A stretch of DNA of 64,000 nt from Gallionella sp. (GTDB lineage Bacteria > Pseudomonadota > Gammaproteobacteria > Burkholderiales > Gallionellaceae): NCBI GenBank assembly GCA_030652475.1, contig JAUSAO010000116.1, forward strand, positions 1-64,000. Reading direction: 5' to 3'. Below the pieces are notes generated by a model. The model did not search any database and was not told the DNA's origin. It saw nothing but the letters and a program-made list of their open reading frames with translations. Position 1 is the stretch's first letter. Each line of letters begins with the position of its first letter. Of the stretch, positions 55,915 through 64,000 are shown piece after piece. Position numbers and translations under genes: made by a program.

Positions 55915-55930
55915 CGCGCCTTGATGAAAA

Positions 55931-56665
55931 TTAGGCTGCTTGCTCTGGCTCTTGTTCAGCAACTTGCTGAACCAATTCATTCAATGCCTGCGCACGACCT
56001 TCCAGAACAGCGTCAGCGATACCGCGGGCATACAAGCGAATCGCCTGAGTAGAGTCATCATTACCAGGAATCACGAAATTCACACCAATCGGTGAATTGT
56101 TGGTATCAACGATGCCGATCACCGGAATGCCCAGCTTGATTGCCTCAACGATAGCACCCTTCTGGTAACCTACGTCGATAACAAACAAGGCATCTGGCAA
56201 AGCGGGCATATCTTTGATACCACCCAGACTGCGATTCAACTTCTCCAGCTCGCGACTCATCATCAGGGCTTCTTTTTTGGAAAGAGTTTCAGCCGCGCCG
56301 TCAGCTGTCATTGCTTCCAGATCGCGCAGACGCTTGATGGATTGTTGCACTGTCTTGTAGTTGGTCAGCATGCCGCCCAACCAGCGATGATTTACGAACG
56401 GGGAATTGGCGCGAACGGCTTCTTCCTGAATAATTTCGCGTGCCTGACGCTTGGTTGCCACAAACAGGACAGTGCCTTTTTTTGCGGACAGCTTACGAAC
56501 GTAGCTCTCTGCTTCGGCAAAAAGCGCTACGGATTTTTCCAGGTTGATAATATGAATTCTGTTGCGGTGACCGAAGATGTACGGAGCCATCTTTGGATTC
56601 CAGAAACGTGTTTGGTGACCAAAATGAACACCAGCATCCAGCATTTGACGCATTGTTACAGCCAT
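55931..56665 (-). CDS. rpsB: 30S ribosomal protein S2
   Basis: A 244-residue ribosomal protein. [48 protein letters not shown] and [14 protein letters not shown] are highly conserved. The frame is open upstream, but ATG at 56663-56665 is the S2 start. A leader of about 105 nt precedes it. Confidence 0.97.
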   Translation of the reverse strand: MAVTMRQMLDAGVHFGHQTRFWNPKMAPYIFGHRNRIHIINLEKSVALFAEAESYVRKLSAKKGTVLFVATKRQAREIIQEEAVRANSPFVNHRWLGGMLTNYKTVQQSIKRLRDLEAMTADGAAETLSKKEALMMSRELEKLNRSLGGIKDMPALPDALFVIDVGYQKGAIVEAIKLGIPVIGIVDTNNSPIGVNFVIPGNDDSTQAIRLYARGIADAVLEGRAQALNELVQQVAEQEPEQAA

Positions 56666-56776
56666 GACTATTCCTATCGTAAGGGTTAAAACTACCATTC
56701 GCCAGCCTGACTCTTGCGAGCACCCCAACTTGTGCGAACGGGAAATTTGCATCGGCCTATTCCGACGCAACGCGCA

Positions 56777-56806
56777 TTCTAGCACTAATCAACGACTGAT
56801 CTCAAC
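56777..56806 (-). promoter_or_regulatory. rpsB: rpsB promoter
   Basis: On the minus strand TTGAGA (56806-56801), an 18-bp spacer and TAGAAT (56782-56777). It would start transcription near 56770 and give a leader of about 105 nt that contains GCTCGCAAGAG-type structure and may bind S2 for feedback control (inference). Confidence 0.65.
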
Positions 56807-56837
56807 CAAATTACGCCGGGCAGTTCGTGCTATTCAC

Positions 56838-57581
56838 CTACTCCATATACATCCCGCCGTTCACATGCAATGTGACACCCGTGATGTAAGCCGCACCAGA
56901 CCCTGCCAGGAAGGCCACGGCATTGGCGATGTCGGCGGGTTGTCCGAGACGCTTCAGCGGCACATGCGTGATCAGTTTGGCGCGTTGTTCTTCGCCCAGC
57001 GCATGCGTCATGTCGGTATCGATGAAACCCGGTGCGACGCAGTTAACCGTGATGTTGCGGCTGCCGATTTCCTGCGCGAGCGATTTGGTAAAACCTATCA
57101 TGCCAGCCTTGGACGCCGCGTAATTGGACTGCCCTGCATTGCCCATGCTGCCGACCACAGAAGAAATGCTGATGATGCGCCCGCCACGCGCCTTCATCAT
57201 CGCACGCAATACCGCACGTGAAAGACGGAACACCGACTTGAGGTTGGTCGCAATCACGTCATCCCACTCTTCGTCAGTCATGCGCGCCAGCAGATTGTCG
57301 CGCGTAATACCGGCGTTATTCACCAGGATGGATATCTCACCGTATTGCTTGCGCAACTCGCCCAGCACCAGTTCGGTCTGCACGGTATCGTTGACGTTCA
57401 GCGCATAGCCCTGCCCGGCAACACCGGCTGCCGCCAGATAGTCGCTGATCGCTTGTGCGCCCTTATCGGACGTGGCCGTACCGATCACGGTCGCGTCCAG
57501 CCTGCCCAGTTCCAGCGCGATAGCTTGCCCAATGCCGCGCGATGCGCCCGTCACCAGTGCGATTTGTCCTTGTAGTGTCAT
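56838..57581 (-). CDS. fabG: 3-oxoacyl-[ACP] reductase FabG
   Basis: A 247-residue short-chain dehydrogenase that reduces 3-ketoacyl-ACP. TGASRGIG cofactor motif, NNAGITRDNLLARM, YAASKAG catalytic Tyr-Lys and PGFIDTDMTHAL are present. ATG at 57579-57581 follows AGGGAG. It ends the plsX-fabH-fabD-fabG run; acpP, usually next, is not found, and the rpsB promoter follows instead. Confidence 0.95.
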   Translation of the reverse strand: MTLQGQIALVTGASRGIGQAIALELGRLDATVIGTATSDKGAQAISDYLAAAGVAGQGYALNVNDTVQTELVLGELRKQYGEISILVNNAGITRDNLLARMTDEEWDDVIATNLKSVFRLSRAVLRAMMKARGGRIISISSVVGSMGNAGQSNYAASKAGMIGFTKSLAQEIGSRNITVNCVAPGFIDTDMTHALGEEQRAKLITHVPLKRLGQPADIANAVAFLAGSGAAYITGVTLHVNGGMYME

Positions 57582-57640
57582 TACGATCTCCCTCAATCAG
57601 TAGTACGGCATCCTCAGATAATCTCAGGACGAACGAAATA

Positions 57641-58573
57641 TTATGCGAATGCAGTCAAAGCCAGCGTCAGCGCTGCACCATCGTTGATGGCAGACGCCTG
57701 CTGGTTCACGTCTATGCGTTTATTCAGCCCTGCCAGCACTTTACCCGGCGCGCACTCGACGTTATGGGTGATGCCCTGCTTGCCGAATTCCAGCACAGTT
57801 TCGACCCAGCGCACCGGCGAATAAAGCTGGCGCACCAGCGCGTCCTTGATCTTGTCGCCCTCGCTGTATGCCGCGACATCAGCGTTATGCAGCACCGGAA
57901 CGACTGGCGACTGCACGGCAACACCCGCCAGATAGTCACGCAATTGCCCGGCAGCGCCCGTGAGCAGACTGCAATGGGACGGCACACTCATCGGCAGCAT
58001 GATGGCGCGCTTGGCGCCTTTGCCCTTGGCCAGCTCCATGCCGCGCTCGACAGCGGCGCGATTACCCGCAATCACCACCTGCCCCGGCGAGTTGTAATTC
58101 ACCGCTTCCAGCACCTCGCCCTGCGCGCCTTCAAGACACACCGCACGAACCGCCTCATCATCCAGCCCCAGAATCGCCGCGATACCGCCCACCCCTTGCG
58201 GCACGGCCTGCTGCATGCATTCGGCACGATAGCGCACCAGCGGCAGCGCATCGGCGAAGCTCAGCGCACCGGCGGCGACCAGCGCGGTATATTCGCCCAG
58301 ACTGTGCCCCGCCATCATTGCGGGCATCGCACCGTTCTGCGACTGCCAGGCGCGATACACCGCGATGCCGGCCGTCAGCATGACAGGCTGCGTGTTTACG
58401 GTCGCGTTCAGTTCGTCATCAGAACCGTCAACAACCAGTTGCCAGATATCCTGCTTCAGAACATCGGAAGCCTCGGTAAACGTGTCGCGCACCACAGAAA
58501 TATCGGCATAGCCGTTCATCATGCCGCGCGATTGCGAACCCTGCCCGGGAAATACGAAAGCAAATTTAGTCAT
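57641..58573 (-). CDS. fabD: Malonyl-CoA:ACP transacylase FabD
   Basis: A 310-residue acyltransferase that loads malonyl on ACP. FVFPGQGSQSRGMM and the active-site serine motif GHSLGEYTALVAAGAL are intact, with the late VPSHCSLLTGAA histidine block. No Shine-Dalgarno sequence precedes the ATG; a heptanucleotide tandem array begins 11 bp upstream of it. Confidence 0.95.
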   Translation of the reverse strand: MTKFAFVFPGQGSQSRGMMNGYADISVVRDTFTEASDVLKQDIWQLVVDGSDDELNATVNTQPVMLTAGIAVYRAWQSQNGAMPAMMAGHSLGEYTALVAAGALSFADALPLVRYRAECMQQAVPQGVGGIAAILGLDDEAVRAVCLEGAQGEVLEAVNYNSPGQVVIAGNRAAVERGMELAKGKGAKRAIMLPMSVPSHCSLLTGAAGQLRDYLAGVAVQSPVVPVLHNADVAAYSEGDKIKDALVRQLYSPVRWVETVLEFGKQGITHNVECAPGKVLAGLNKRIDVNQQASAINDGAALTLALTAFA

Positions 58574-58583
58574 AGAAAAAACA

Positions 58584-58615
58584 GTCGTTAGTCGTTAGTC
58601 GTTAGTCGTTAGTCG
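58584..58615. repeat. Tandem heptanucleotide repeat (GTCGTTA, 4.6 units)
   Basis: Four exact GTCGTTA units plus GTCG, in the leader of fabD. Related diverged sequence on the opposite strand sense follows at about 58668-58692 (CTAACGTCTATCGACTAGCG), so the 129-bp fabH-fabD gap is also loosely palindromic. Confidence 0.85.
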
Positions 58616-58702
58616 ATAAAAGCGGTCGTCAGTAGCCAGTGAAAAAACCGCGTAGCGGACATCTCCAACTAACGTCTATCGACTAGCGTCTATCTACTGC
58701 TT

Positions 58703-59662
58703 TTACCATTTAAGCAGCACCGCGCCCCAGGTAAACCCGCCACCGATTGCTTCCAGCAACAGGTGCTGCCCAGCTTTAATGCGACCATCGCGCACAGCGG
58801 CGTCCAATGCCAACGGTATCGACGCGGACGAGGTATTGCCATGCTGTGCGACGGTCACCACCACATTATCCATGCTCAGGCCGAGTTTTTTGGCCGTGGC
58901 TTCGATAATGCGAATATTAGCCTGGTGCGGCACCAGCCAGTCGATATCAGAACCTTGCAACCCCGTATCTGCCAGCACTTCATCAACCACGCGGCTCAGC
59001 ACGGTGACGGCAAACTTGAATACCGACTGACCTTCCATCTTGATGAAGGGATCGCCCTCCACCACACCATTCCGGATGCTGCCATCCGCTCTCAACAAAG
59101 CATGATGACGTCCGTCTGAATGTAATTTGGCGGCAATGATTCCCGGTTCTTCGCTGGCCTGCAACACCACCGCACCGGCACCGTCGCCAAACAGCACACA
59201 GGTAGTACGGTCAGACCAGTCCAGGATACGAGACAGCACTTCGGCACCAACCACCAGCACGTTCCTGGCCTGTCCGCCGCGTATGTATAAGTCGGCCGTG
59301 TTCAACGCGTAAACGAACCCGCCGCAAACCGCCTGCATATCAAACGCCGCACCTCCACTGGTAATGCCCAGCTTGTCCTGCAAAATACAGGCCGTACTGG
59401 GAAACGTTTTATCCGGTGTCGTGGTGGCAACGATGATCAGATCAATCTCGTCCGCGCTGATACCAGCCATCGCTATGGCACGCAGGCTCGCTTGCAGCGC
59501 CAGATCGCTGGTCATCTCAGCGTCCGATGCGATATGCCGCTCATGGATGCCACTACGCGACACGATCCATTCGTCGGTCGTATCAACGATCTTTTCCAGG
59601 TCGAAATTACTCAACACTTTGCCTGGCAAATAGCTGCCCGTACCGATTATCTTTGAATACAT
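58703..59662 (-). CDS. fabH: 3-oxoacyl-[ACP] synthase III FabH
   Basis: A 319-residue condensing enzyme that starts fatty-acid chains from acetyl-CoA and malonyl-ACP. The nucleophile cysteine lies in [14 protein letters not shown], with VPHQANIRI (His) and [10 protein letters not shown] (Asn). ATG at 59660-59662 ([14 protein letters not shown]) overlaps the plsX TGA by one base; a longer frame is ignored for that reason. Confidence 0.95.
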   Translation of the reverse strand: MYSKIIGTGSYLPGKVLSNFDLEKIVDTTDEWIVSRSGIHERHIASDAEMTSDLALQASLRAIAMAGISADEIDLIIVATTTPDKTFPSTACILQDKLGITSGGAAFDMQAVCGGFVYALNTADLYIRGGQARNVLVVGAEVLSRILDWSDRTTCVLFGDGAGAVVLQASEEPGIIAAKLHSDGRHHALLRADGSIRNGVVEGDPFIKMEGQSVFKFAVTVLSRVVDEVLADTGLQGSDIDWLVPHQANIRIIEATAKKLGLSMDNVVVTVAQHGNTSSASIPLALDAAVRDGRIKAGQHLLLEAIGGGFTWGAVLLKW

Positions 59663-60714
59663 CAGGCGACTCCCTGCTCTGTGTTTTGTCGTTCGGTATG
59701 CCACTTCTCAACATGCTCGCTGATGTGCTGCCACATATTCTCACGCGCTTCTTCTGCTGCCTTTTCGATGGCGCAACGGAATGCAAACACGTCAGCCGAA
59801 CCGTGGCTCTTCACGACGATGCCGCGCAAACCCAGAAAGCTCGCGCCATTGTAGCGACGGTGATCCAGTCTGTGTTTGAACGCCTTGAGCACTGGCAACG
59901 AGACCAGTGCGGCGAGTTTGGTATACAGATTCTGCGTAAAGCCTTCCTTCAGGAAGTCGCCCATCATCTTGGCCACACCTTCGGCTGTCTTTAGCGCGAC
60001 ATTGCCAACAAAACCATCGCATACCACCAGATCGGTGACGCCCTTGAAAATGTCGTTACCCTCGATGTTGCCGTAAAAATTCAAATCGCTGGCACGCAGC
60101 AAAACGGCAGCCTGCTTGACCACCTCGTTGCCTTTGATATCTTCGCTGCCAATATTAAGCAACCCGACCGTGGGGCGGGGCTTATGTTCCAGCGCCGTTA
60201 CCAGCGTGGAACCCATCATCGCGAATTGCAACAAATGCTCAGCCGTACAATCGGTATTGGCACCCAGATCGAGCATGCATACCTGCCCTTTTTTGGTTGG
60301 CAGATACGAAGCGATAGCGGGTCGGTCGATGCCCGGTATGGTTTTCAGCACGTAACGTGCGGTTGCCATCAGCGCGCCGGTATTACCCGCGCTGACACAG
60401 GCCGATGCCTCGCCGCTCTTGACCAGATTGATGGCCACGCGCATCGAAGAATCCTTTTTACCGCGCAATGCGGATTGCGGCTGCTCATCCATCTCCACCA
60501 CTTCAGAGGCCGCATGCACGCGCAGACGCGCACCGAACTGACTGCCCGCCACATCAATACGCAGCGTGCTCAATTCGGCTTCAATAACGTCAGCTTGACC
60601 CACCAGAATGATGGAATCGCGTGGATACTGCTTCAGATACTCAACTGCGGCCGGGATGGTGACCGCGGTACCGTGGTCGCCTCCCATCGCATCTATAGCT
60701 AATGTGACATCCAC
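59662..60714 (-). CDS. plsX: Phosphate acyltransferase PlsX
   Basis: A 350-residue enzyme making acyl-phosphate from acyl-ACP for phospholipid synthesis. [32 protein letters not shown] and [18 protein letters not shown] are typical. It lies between rpmF and fabH, 185 bp after rpmF; no signal is recognised in that gap. Confidence 0.95.
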   Translation of the reverse strand: MDVTLAIDAMGGDHGTAVTIPAAVEYLKQYPRDSIILVGQADVIEAELSTLRIDVAGSQFGARLRVHAASEVVEMDEQPQSALRGKKDSSMRVAINLVKSGEASACVSAGNTGALMATARYVLKTIPGIDRPAIASYLPTKKGQVCMLDLGANTDCTAEHLLQFAMMGSTLVTALEHKPRPTVGLLNIGSEDIKGNEVVKQAAVLLRASDLNFYGNIEGNDIFKGVTDLVVCDGFVGNVALKTAEGVAKMMGDFLKEGFTQNLYTKLAALVSLPVLKAFKHRLDHRRYNGASFLGLRGIVVKSHGSADVFAFRCAIEKAAEEARENMWQHISEHVEKWHTERQNTEQGVA

Positions 60715-60899
60715 TCAGTAATCCTTGGCAATGAAAAGCTCCGAACACAGGCGCGATTGTGCAACAGCAGAAACTCGCACACCCTAAAGATAGCGTCGCT
60801 GCATTTCGAACCGCCTGCACTCATTTTGATGATTTCGGAGAAATTCAGGTCTGACAGAAACGCAGCGGATCATCATGATCGGCTGCGCTGAACAATGAC

Positions 60900-61079
60900 T
60901 TATTCGCCTTTGGTTTTTACTACTTTCTTGCCACGGTAGTAACCGCTTGGGCTGATGTGATGACGCAGATGATTTTCACCCGTAGTCGGCTCAATTGCTG
61001 TCGCCGGGCTAGTCAAAAAATCATGAGCGCGATGCATACCACGCTTGGACGGGGACTTCTTATTCTGCTGAACTGCCAT
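60900..61079 (-). CDS. rpmF: 50S ribosomal protein L32
   Basis: A 59-residue ribosomal protein. It begins [20 protein letters not shown] and ends [13 protein letters not shown], the L32 pattern (a zinc-free form with no CxxC pairs). AAGGAG precedes the ATG. It is coupled in position with yceD upstream and plsX downstream, the usual order. Confidence 0.96.
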   Translation of the reverse strand: MAVQQNKKSPSKRGMHRAHDFLTSPATAIEPTTGENHLRHHISPSGYYRGKKVVKTKGE

Positions 61080-61104
61080 GCTATTACTCCTTGGATAAAT
61101 CTAA

Positions 61105-61599
61105 TTAATTACGTTTCAATTTCTCTAAAACTGCAAAAGGATGTTTATTCTCCTTCTGCCTGTTTCCACCCTCTGTCAGCTGACAAGCCCCTGATTCGTG
61201 CCTGGGGGCGATTGGCAGACTCAACAAAATTTCTTCTTCCAGCAGAGCCGGCACATCCAGATGCGCATCTGCCAGAATACGATCAAACTCTTCTTGGTCA
61301 TCGTCCTGTGCATCCAACCCATCCTGATCGCATAACATCAGGCGCGCATCATGCTGTATCACATAATCCATACCCTGCAGGCAACGCTGGCAACGCAACT
61401 GACACTTCCCATACATGCTGATTTCCAGCATGGGATTACCCTGGGCATCCAGGCTACCTTGCACGGTATAACGCAGGGCACCCTGCGAATTATCCAGCAC
61501 ATCCAGCAAACGTGGCAGCTCGACAAAAGGCACTTCCGCGTCTATTTGCTTGCCGTTGCGGGCGAAATCCAGGCTATCAATGAAAGGTCGTGCGTACAT
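61105..61599 (-). CDS. yceD: YceD/DUF177 ribosome-assembly protein
   Basis: A 164-residue DUF177 protein, associated with 23S rRNA accumulation in other bacteria. The four-cysteine-type cluster CQLRCQRCLQG, acidic DAQDDDQEEFD and the C-terminal ENKHPFAVLEKLKRN just before rpmF are characteristic. It is divergent from maf with a 56-bp gap. Confidence 0.9.
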   Translation of the reverse strand: MYARPFIDSLDFARNGKQIDAEVPFVELPRLLDVLDNSQGALRYTVQGSLDAQGNPMLEISMYGKCQLRCQRCLQGMDYVIQHDARLMLCDQDGLDAQDDDQEEFDRILADAHLDVPALLEEEILLSLPIAPRHESGACQLTEGGNRQKENKHPFAVLEKLKRN

Positions 61600-61655
61600 G
61601 AGCCGCGCATGATATATTTTTCAAGGCATTCTGTCAAAAAACGTAAGGAATATCG

Positions 61656-62240
61656 TTGAATTCACCATTACTTGTATTAGCCTCTACCTCCCCATACCGC
61701 TGCGAACTGCTAAAACGGTTACAACTGCCCTTTACCACGGCGGCTCCCGATGTGGACGAAACGCCGTTAGCCGATGAAGCCGCACGCGACACTTCACTGC
61801 GACTATCGCAGAAAAAGGCACATGCCGTGGCGCTCGACTACCCCGACGCCCTGATTATCGGTTCCGATCAGGTGGCCCTGCTGGAAGGCCGACAACTCGG
61901 CAAGCCGCTCACTCACGACAATGCTGTCGCGCAGCTACGCACGATGCGCGGCAAGACCACCTGTTTTTATACCGCACTGGCCCTGCTGAACAGCAAGACG
62001 GGGCGTATGCAAACCGAAGTTGCGGAAAATTTTGTCACCCTGCGCGAGCTGAGCGATGCGGAGATTGAAGGCTATTTGCGCAAGGAACAACCTTACAACT
62101 GCGCTGGCAGTGCGAAATCAGAAGGACTGGGCATCGCGCTGATGAGCAGCATGAGCGGTGACGACCCGAATGCACTGATCGGCCTGCCGCTCATATTGCT
62201 GATTGAAATGCTGCGCCGCGAAAACGTAAGGATATTCTGA
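61656..62240 (+). CDS. maf: Maf-family nucleotide pyrophosphatase (YceF type), TTG start
   Basis: A 194-residue Maf protein that hydrolyses non-canonical or methylated NTPs (YceF members prefer m7GTP; inference). [33 protein letters not shown] and [11 protein letters not shown] are conserved. No suitable ATG exists; TTG at 61656-61658 with AAGGAA 6-11 nt upstream is the start. It is followed 1 bp later by the methyltransferase gene. Confidence 0.92.
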   Translation: MNSPLLVLASTSPYRCELLKRLQLPFTTAAPDVDETPLADEAARDTSLRLSQKKAHAVALDYPDALIIGSDQVALLEGRQLGKPLTHDNAVAQLRTMRGKTTCFYTALALLNSKTGRMQTEVAENFVTLRELSDAEIEGYLRKEQPYNCAGSAKSEGLGIALMSSMSGDDPNALIGLPLILLIEMLRRENVRIF

Positions 62241-62241
62241 C

Positions 62242-62964
62242 ATGACAAACGCCACAGGCACGCTGTATCTCATTCCCTGCACGCTGGGCGACACGCCTGC
62301 CGAGCAGGTATTGCCACAACACGTCATCAATATTGCGCGTAGTCTGCAACATTACGTGGTGGAACAAGCCAGGACATCGCGACAGTTTCTCTCCGCGCTA
62401 AAACACCAACAACCGATACAGTCGCTGCACTTTGCGCTGCTCAACGAGCACACCGAAGCACGCGAACTGCCTACGTTGCTGGCGCCACTGCTGGCGGGGC
62501 ACGATGTCGGCCTCATTTCCGAAGCAGGCTGCCCCGGCATCGCCGATCCAGGTGCTGAACTGGTCGATCTGGCGCATCGCAAGGGCATCCGCGTCGTGCC
62601 GCTGGTCGGCCCTTCCTCCATCCTGATGGCATTGATGGCATCCGGCATGAACGGACAGTGCTTTGCCTTTCACGGCTACCTGCCCAAAGAAGAGCCGGAA
62701 CGGAACAAGGCGATTTCCAGATTTGAAACGGAATCCACCCAGCGCAACCAAACCCAGCTATTCATAGAAACGCCGTACCGCAATGAAAAGCTGTTCGCCG
62801 CACTGCTGACACAGTGCCGCCCGCAAACGCTGCTGTGCGTCGCCACCGACATCAGCCTGCCAAGCGAGCAGATACAGACGCGCACCATCGCGCAATGGAA
62901 AACCCAGCCCGTCCCACAACTCAATAAACGCCCCAGCCTGTTTTTACTGCTGGCCGGCCGCTAA
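62242..62964 (+). CDS. Short RsmI-type SAM-dependent methyltransferase
   Basis: A 240-residue tetrapyrrole-methylase-fold protein: GTLYLIPCTLGDTPAEQVLP, ISEAGCPGIADPGAELV, GPSSILMALMASG and HGYLPKEEPER. It is related to RsmI (16S rRNA ribose methylation) but shorter and a distinct subfamily; the substrate is not certain. It is in an operon with maf. Confidence 0.85.
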   Translation: MTNATGTLYLIPCTLGDTPAEQVLPQHVINIARSLQHYVVEQARTSRQFLSALKHQQPIQSLHFALLNEHTEARELPTLLAPLLAGHDVGLISEAGCPGIADPGAELVDLAHRKGIRVVPLVGPSSILMALMASGMNGQCFAFHGYLPKEEPERNKAISRFETESTQRNQTQLFIETPYRNEKLFAALLTQCRPQTLLCVATDISLPSEQIQTRTIAQWKTQPVPQLNKRPSLFLLLAGR

Positions 62965-63050
62965 TATGGCTTTTTCAACTTATTTAGTTGCCAATAAACC
63001 CGCTATCTGGTATTAAAGCGGACTTAATTTTTTCACGTTGGAGAAGTGCA

Positions 63051-63473
63051 ATGTCGGTATTATCAAACAAACCCATCGCGCCCTATCAAGCAAAGGATGG
63101 CGAGGAGTACATGAACCCGCAGCAACGCGAACATTTTCGCCGCGTCCTGAACGACATCAAGTCCGGCTTAGGCGAGGATATTGACCGCACCGTTCACACC
63201 ATGCAGGAAGAAGCCACGGTATTTGCCGACCCGAACGACAGAGCGACGCAGGAATCCGACATCAGTCTGGAACTGCGCAACCGCGACCGCGAACGCAAGC
63301 TGATCAAAAAAATTGATGAGATGATAAGCAGAATTAACGCAGACGATTATGGCTACTGCGACAATTGCGGCATTGAAATCGGCCTGGGTCGCCTTGAAGC
63401 AAGGCCCACCGCCACGAAATGCATAGACTGCAAATCACTGGATGAAATCCGTGAAAAGCAAATGGCCAAATAA
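63051..63473 (+). CDS. dksA: RNA polymerase-binding transcription factor DksA
   Basis: A 140-residue stringent-response factor that inserts in the RNA polymerase channel and acts with ppGpp. The coiled-coil tip motif DPNDRA (60-65) retains both aspartates and the alanine. The zinc finger is CDNC...CIDC with 17 residues between pairs, and it ends EIREKQMAK. ATG at 63051 follows GGAG; an upstream frame start is unlikely. Confidence 0.95.
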   Translation: MSVLSNKPIAPYQAKDGEEYMNPQQREHFRRVLNDIKSGLGEDIDRTVHTMQEEATVFADPNDRATQESDISLELRNRDRERKLIKKIDEMISRINADDYGYCDNCGIEIGLGRLEARPTATKCIDCKSLDEIREKQMAK

Positions 63474-63548
63474 TTAGTCAGCTGTTTATGCAAGGTTGAT
63501 GTCCAGCGGGCATCAACTCGAAAAAGAAAATGACTTAATGCGCCCATT

Positions 63549-63577
63549 AAAAACCCGACTCAACGAGCGGGTTTTTT
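63549..63577 (+). terminator. Terminator after dksA
   Basis: AAAAACCCG and CGGGTTTTTT with a 10-nt loop, 75 bp beyond the dksA stop, with a T-run on the plus strand. Confidence 0.85.
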
Positions 63578-63681
63578 CACTTTGGCTACGCGCTTCGCGA
63601 CTAAAGATAATTCCTCGCAAACACGATTTAATCAGCGTTTTCTTAGTGAATAAATCAGCATCATTTGGATTCGCACCCAAT

Positions 63682-63707
63682 AAAAAACCCGCCGAAGCGG
63701 GTTTTTT
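63682..63707 (-). terminator. Bidirectional terminator after pnp
   Basis: AAAAAACCCGC-CGAA-GCGGGTTTTTT is a perfect stem with a T-run on both strands, 18 bp past the pnp stop. Confidence 0.88.
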
Positions 63708-63725
63708 ATTTACATCAAGTACTGC

Positions 63726-64000
63726 TTACTCGGCAATCGAAGCGCCATTCGGTTCAGGCGCAACCAACAATGCCTTCATCGAGAGCTTCATGCGGCCTCT
63801 GTCATCCATCTCCAGCAGCTTCACACGCACTACCTGACCTTCTTTGAGGTAGTCACCCACGCTGTTTACGCGCTCGTGTGCGATCTGGGAGATATGCAGC
63901 AAACCGTCTTTACCCGGCAGGATATTAATTAACGCGCCGAAGTCGAGCAATTTGACTACCGGACCTTCGTAGATCTTGCCTACTTCAACGTCCATCGCGA
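63726..64000 (-). CDS. pnp: Polyribonucleotide nucleotidyltransferase, 3' end (partial)
   Basis: The last 90 or so codons of pnp; the 5' part is outside the window. The S1 RNA-binding domain is clear: [39 protein letters not shown] and [11 protein letters not shown]. In the family this follows a KH domain. The position just before a bidirectional terminator fits. Confidence 0.9.
   Translation of the reverse strand, partial: AMDVEVGKIYEGPVVKLLDFGALINILPGKDGLLHISQIAHERVNSVGDYLKEGQVVRVKLLEMDDRGRMKLSMKALLVAPEPNGASIAE

Noticed and set aside
57542-58591. 349-residue plus-strand ORF
   Set aside because: Antisense of fabD; composition is typical of a shadow frame.
58584-58615. Possible CRISPR-like array
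   Set aside because: Units of 7 bp without spacers; a simple tandem repeat.
1-64000. tRNA or rRNA genes
   Set aside because: No cloverleaf or conserved rRNA segment was recognised by eye in the intergenic gaps; a covariance-model scan would be decisive.

Overview
The window looks like a chromosome segment of a betaproteobacterium, most likely in the Nitrosomonadales/Gallionellaceae range. This is inferred from gene order and protein style (System I ccm cluster, rpsB-tsf-pyrH-frr-uppS-cdsA-dxr-rseP-bamA-skp-lpxD-fabZ-lpxA-lpxB-rnhB, rpmF-plsX-fabH-fabD-fabG); no rRNA or tRNA is present to fix it. Most genes lie on the minus strand.

Layout. 1-2037: end of an integron cassette array (three attC sites and hypothetical cassette genes on the plus strand). 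2040-4050: decayed IS91-type unit, a transposase broken by a REP-like insertion plus an integrase truncated at its N-terminus and frameshifted. 4041-7417: small zinc-ribbon ORF, a long inverted repeat, a DUF455 ferritin-like gene and a Rep/UvrD helicase. 7550-14758: complete ccmABCDEFGHI operon for cytochrome c maturation. 14881-23289: fabI, then a block of ion and osmotic functions (P-type ATPase, NhaA, MscS, DapB-like protein, DUF389 protein, nhaD remnant). 23400-26360: DUF3124 protein and a two-component pair (small histidine kinase, REC-TPR regulator).

26423-42322 is an accessory DNA-defence island, all on the minus strand. Transcription runs SNF2 helicase -> DinD -> DUF2130 nuclease-like protein -> OLD-like AAA/TOPRIM ATPase -> D12 adenine methylase -> type III Mod -> DUF1016 nuclease -> Res/Mod chimera -> RhuM -> type III Res. 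The last five genes are joined by 4-bp ATGA overlaps. The chimera is a duplication scar whose first 30 residues copy the Res N-terminus and whose remainder copies the Mod C-terminus, joined at a 5-bp microhomology. It and its neighbours carry several in-frame palindromic repeat insertions. The known type III restriction pair appears to be embedded in a larger composite system whose extra parts have no settled joint function.

42396-56665 is the conserved envelope and translation cluster from rnhB back to rpsB. 56838-61599 holds the fatty-acid initiation genes fabG-fabD-fabH-plsX with rpmF and yceD. The right end carries maf, a short RsmI-type methyltransferase and dksA on the plus strand, two terminators and the 3' end of pnp on the minus strand.
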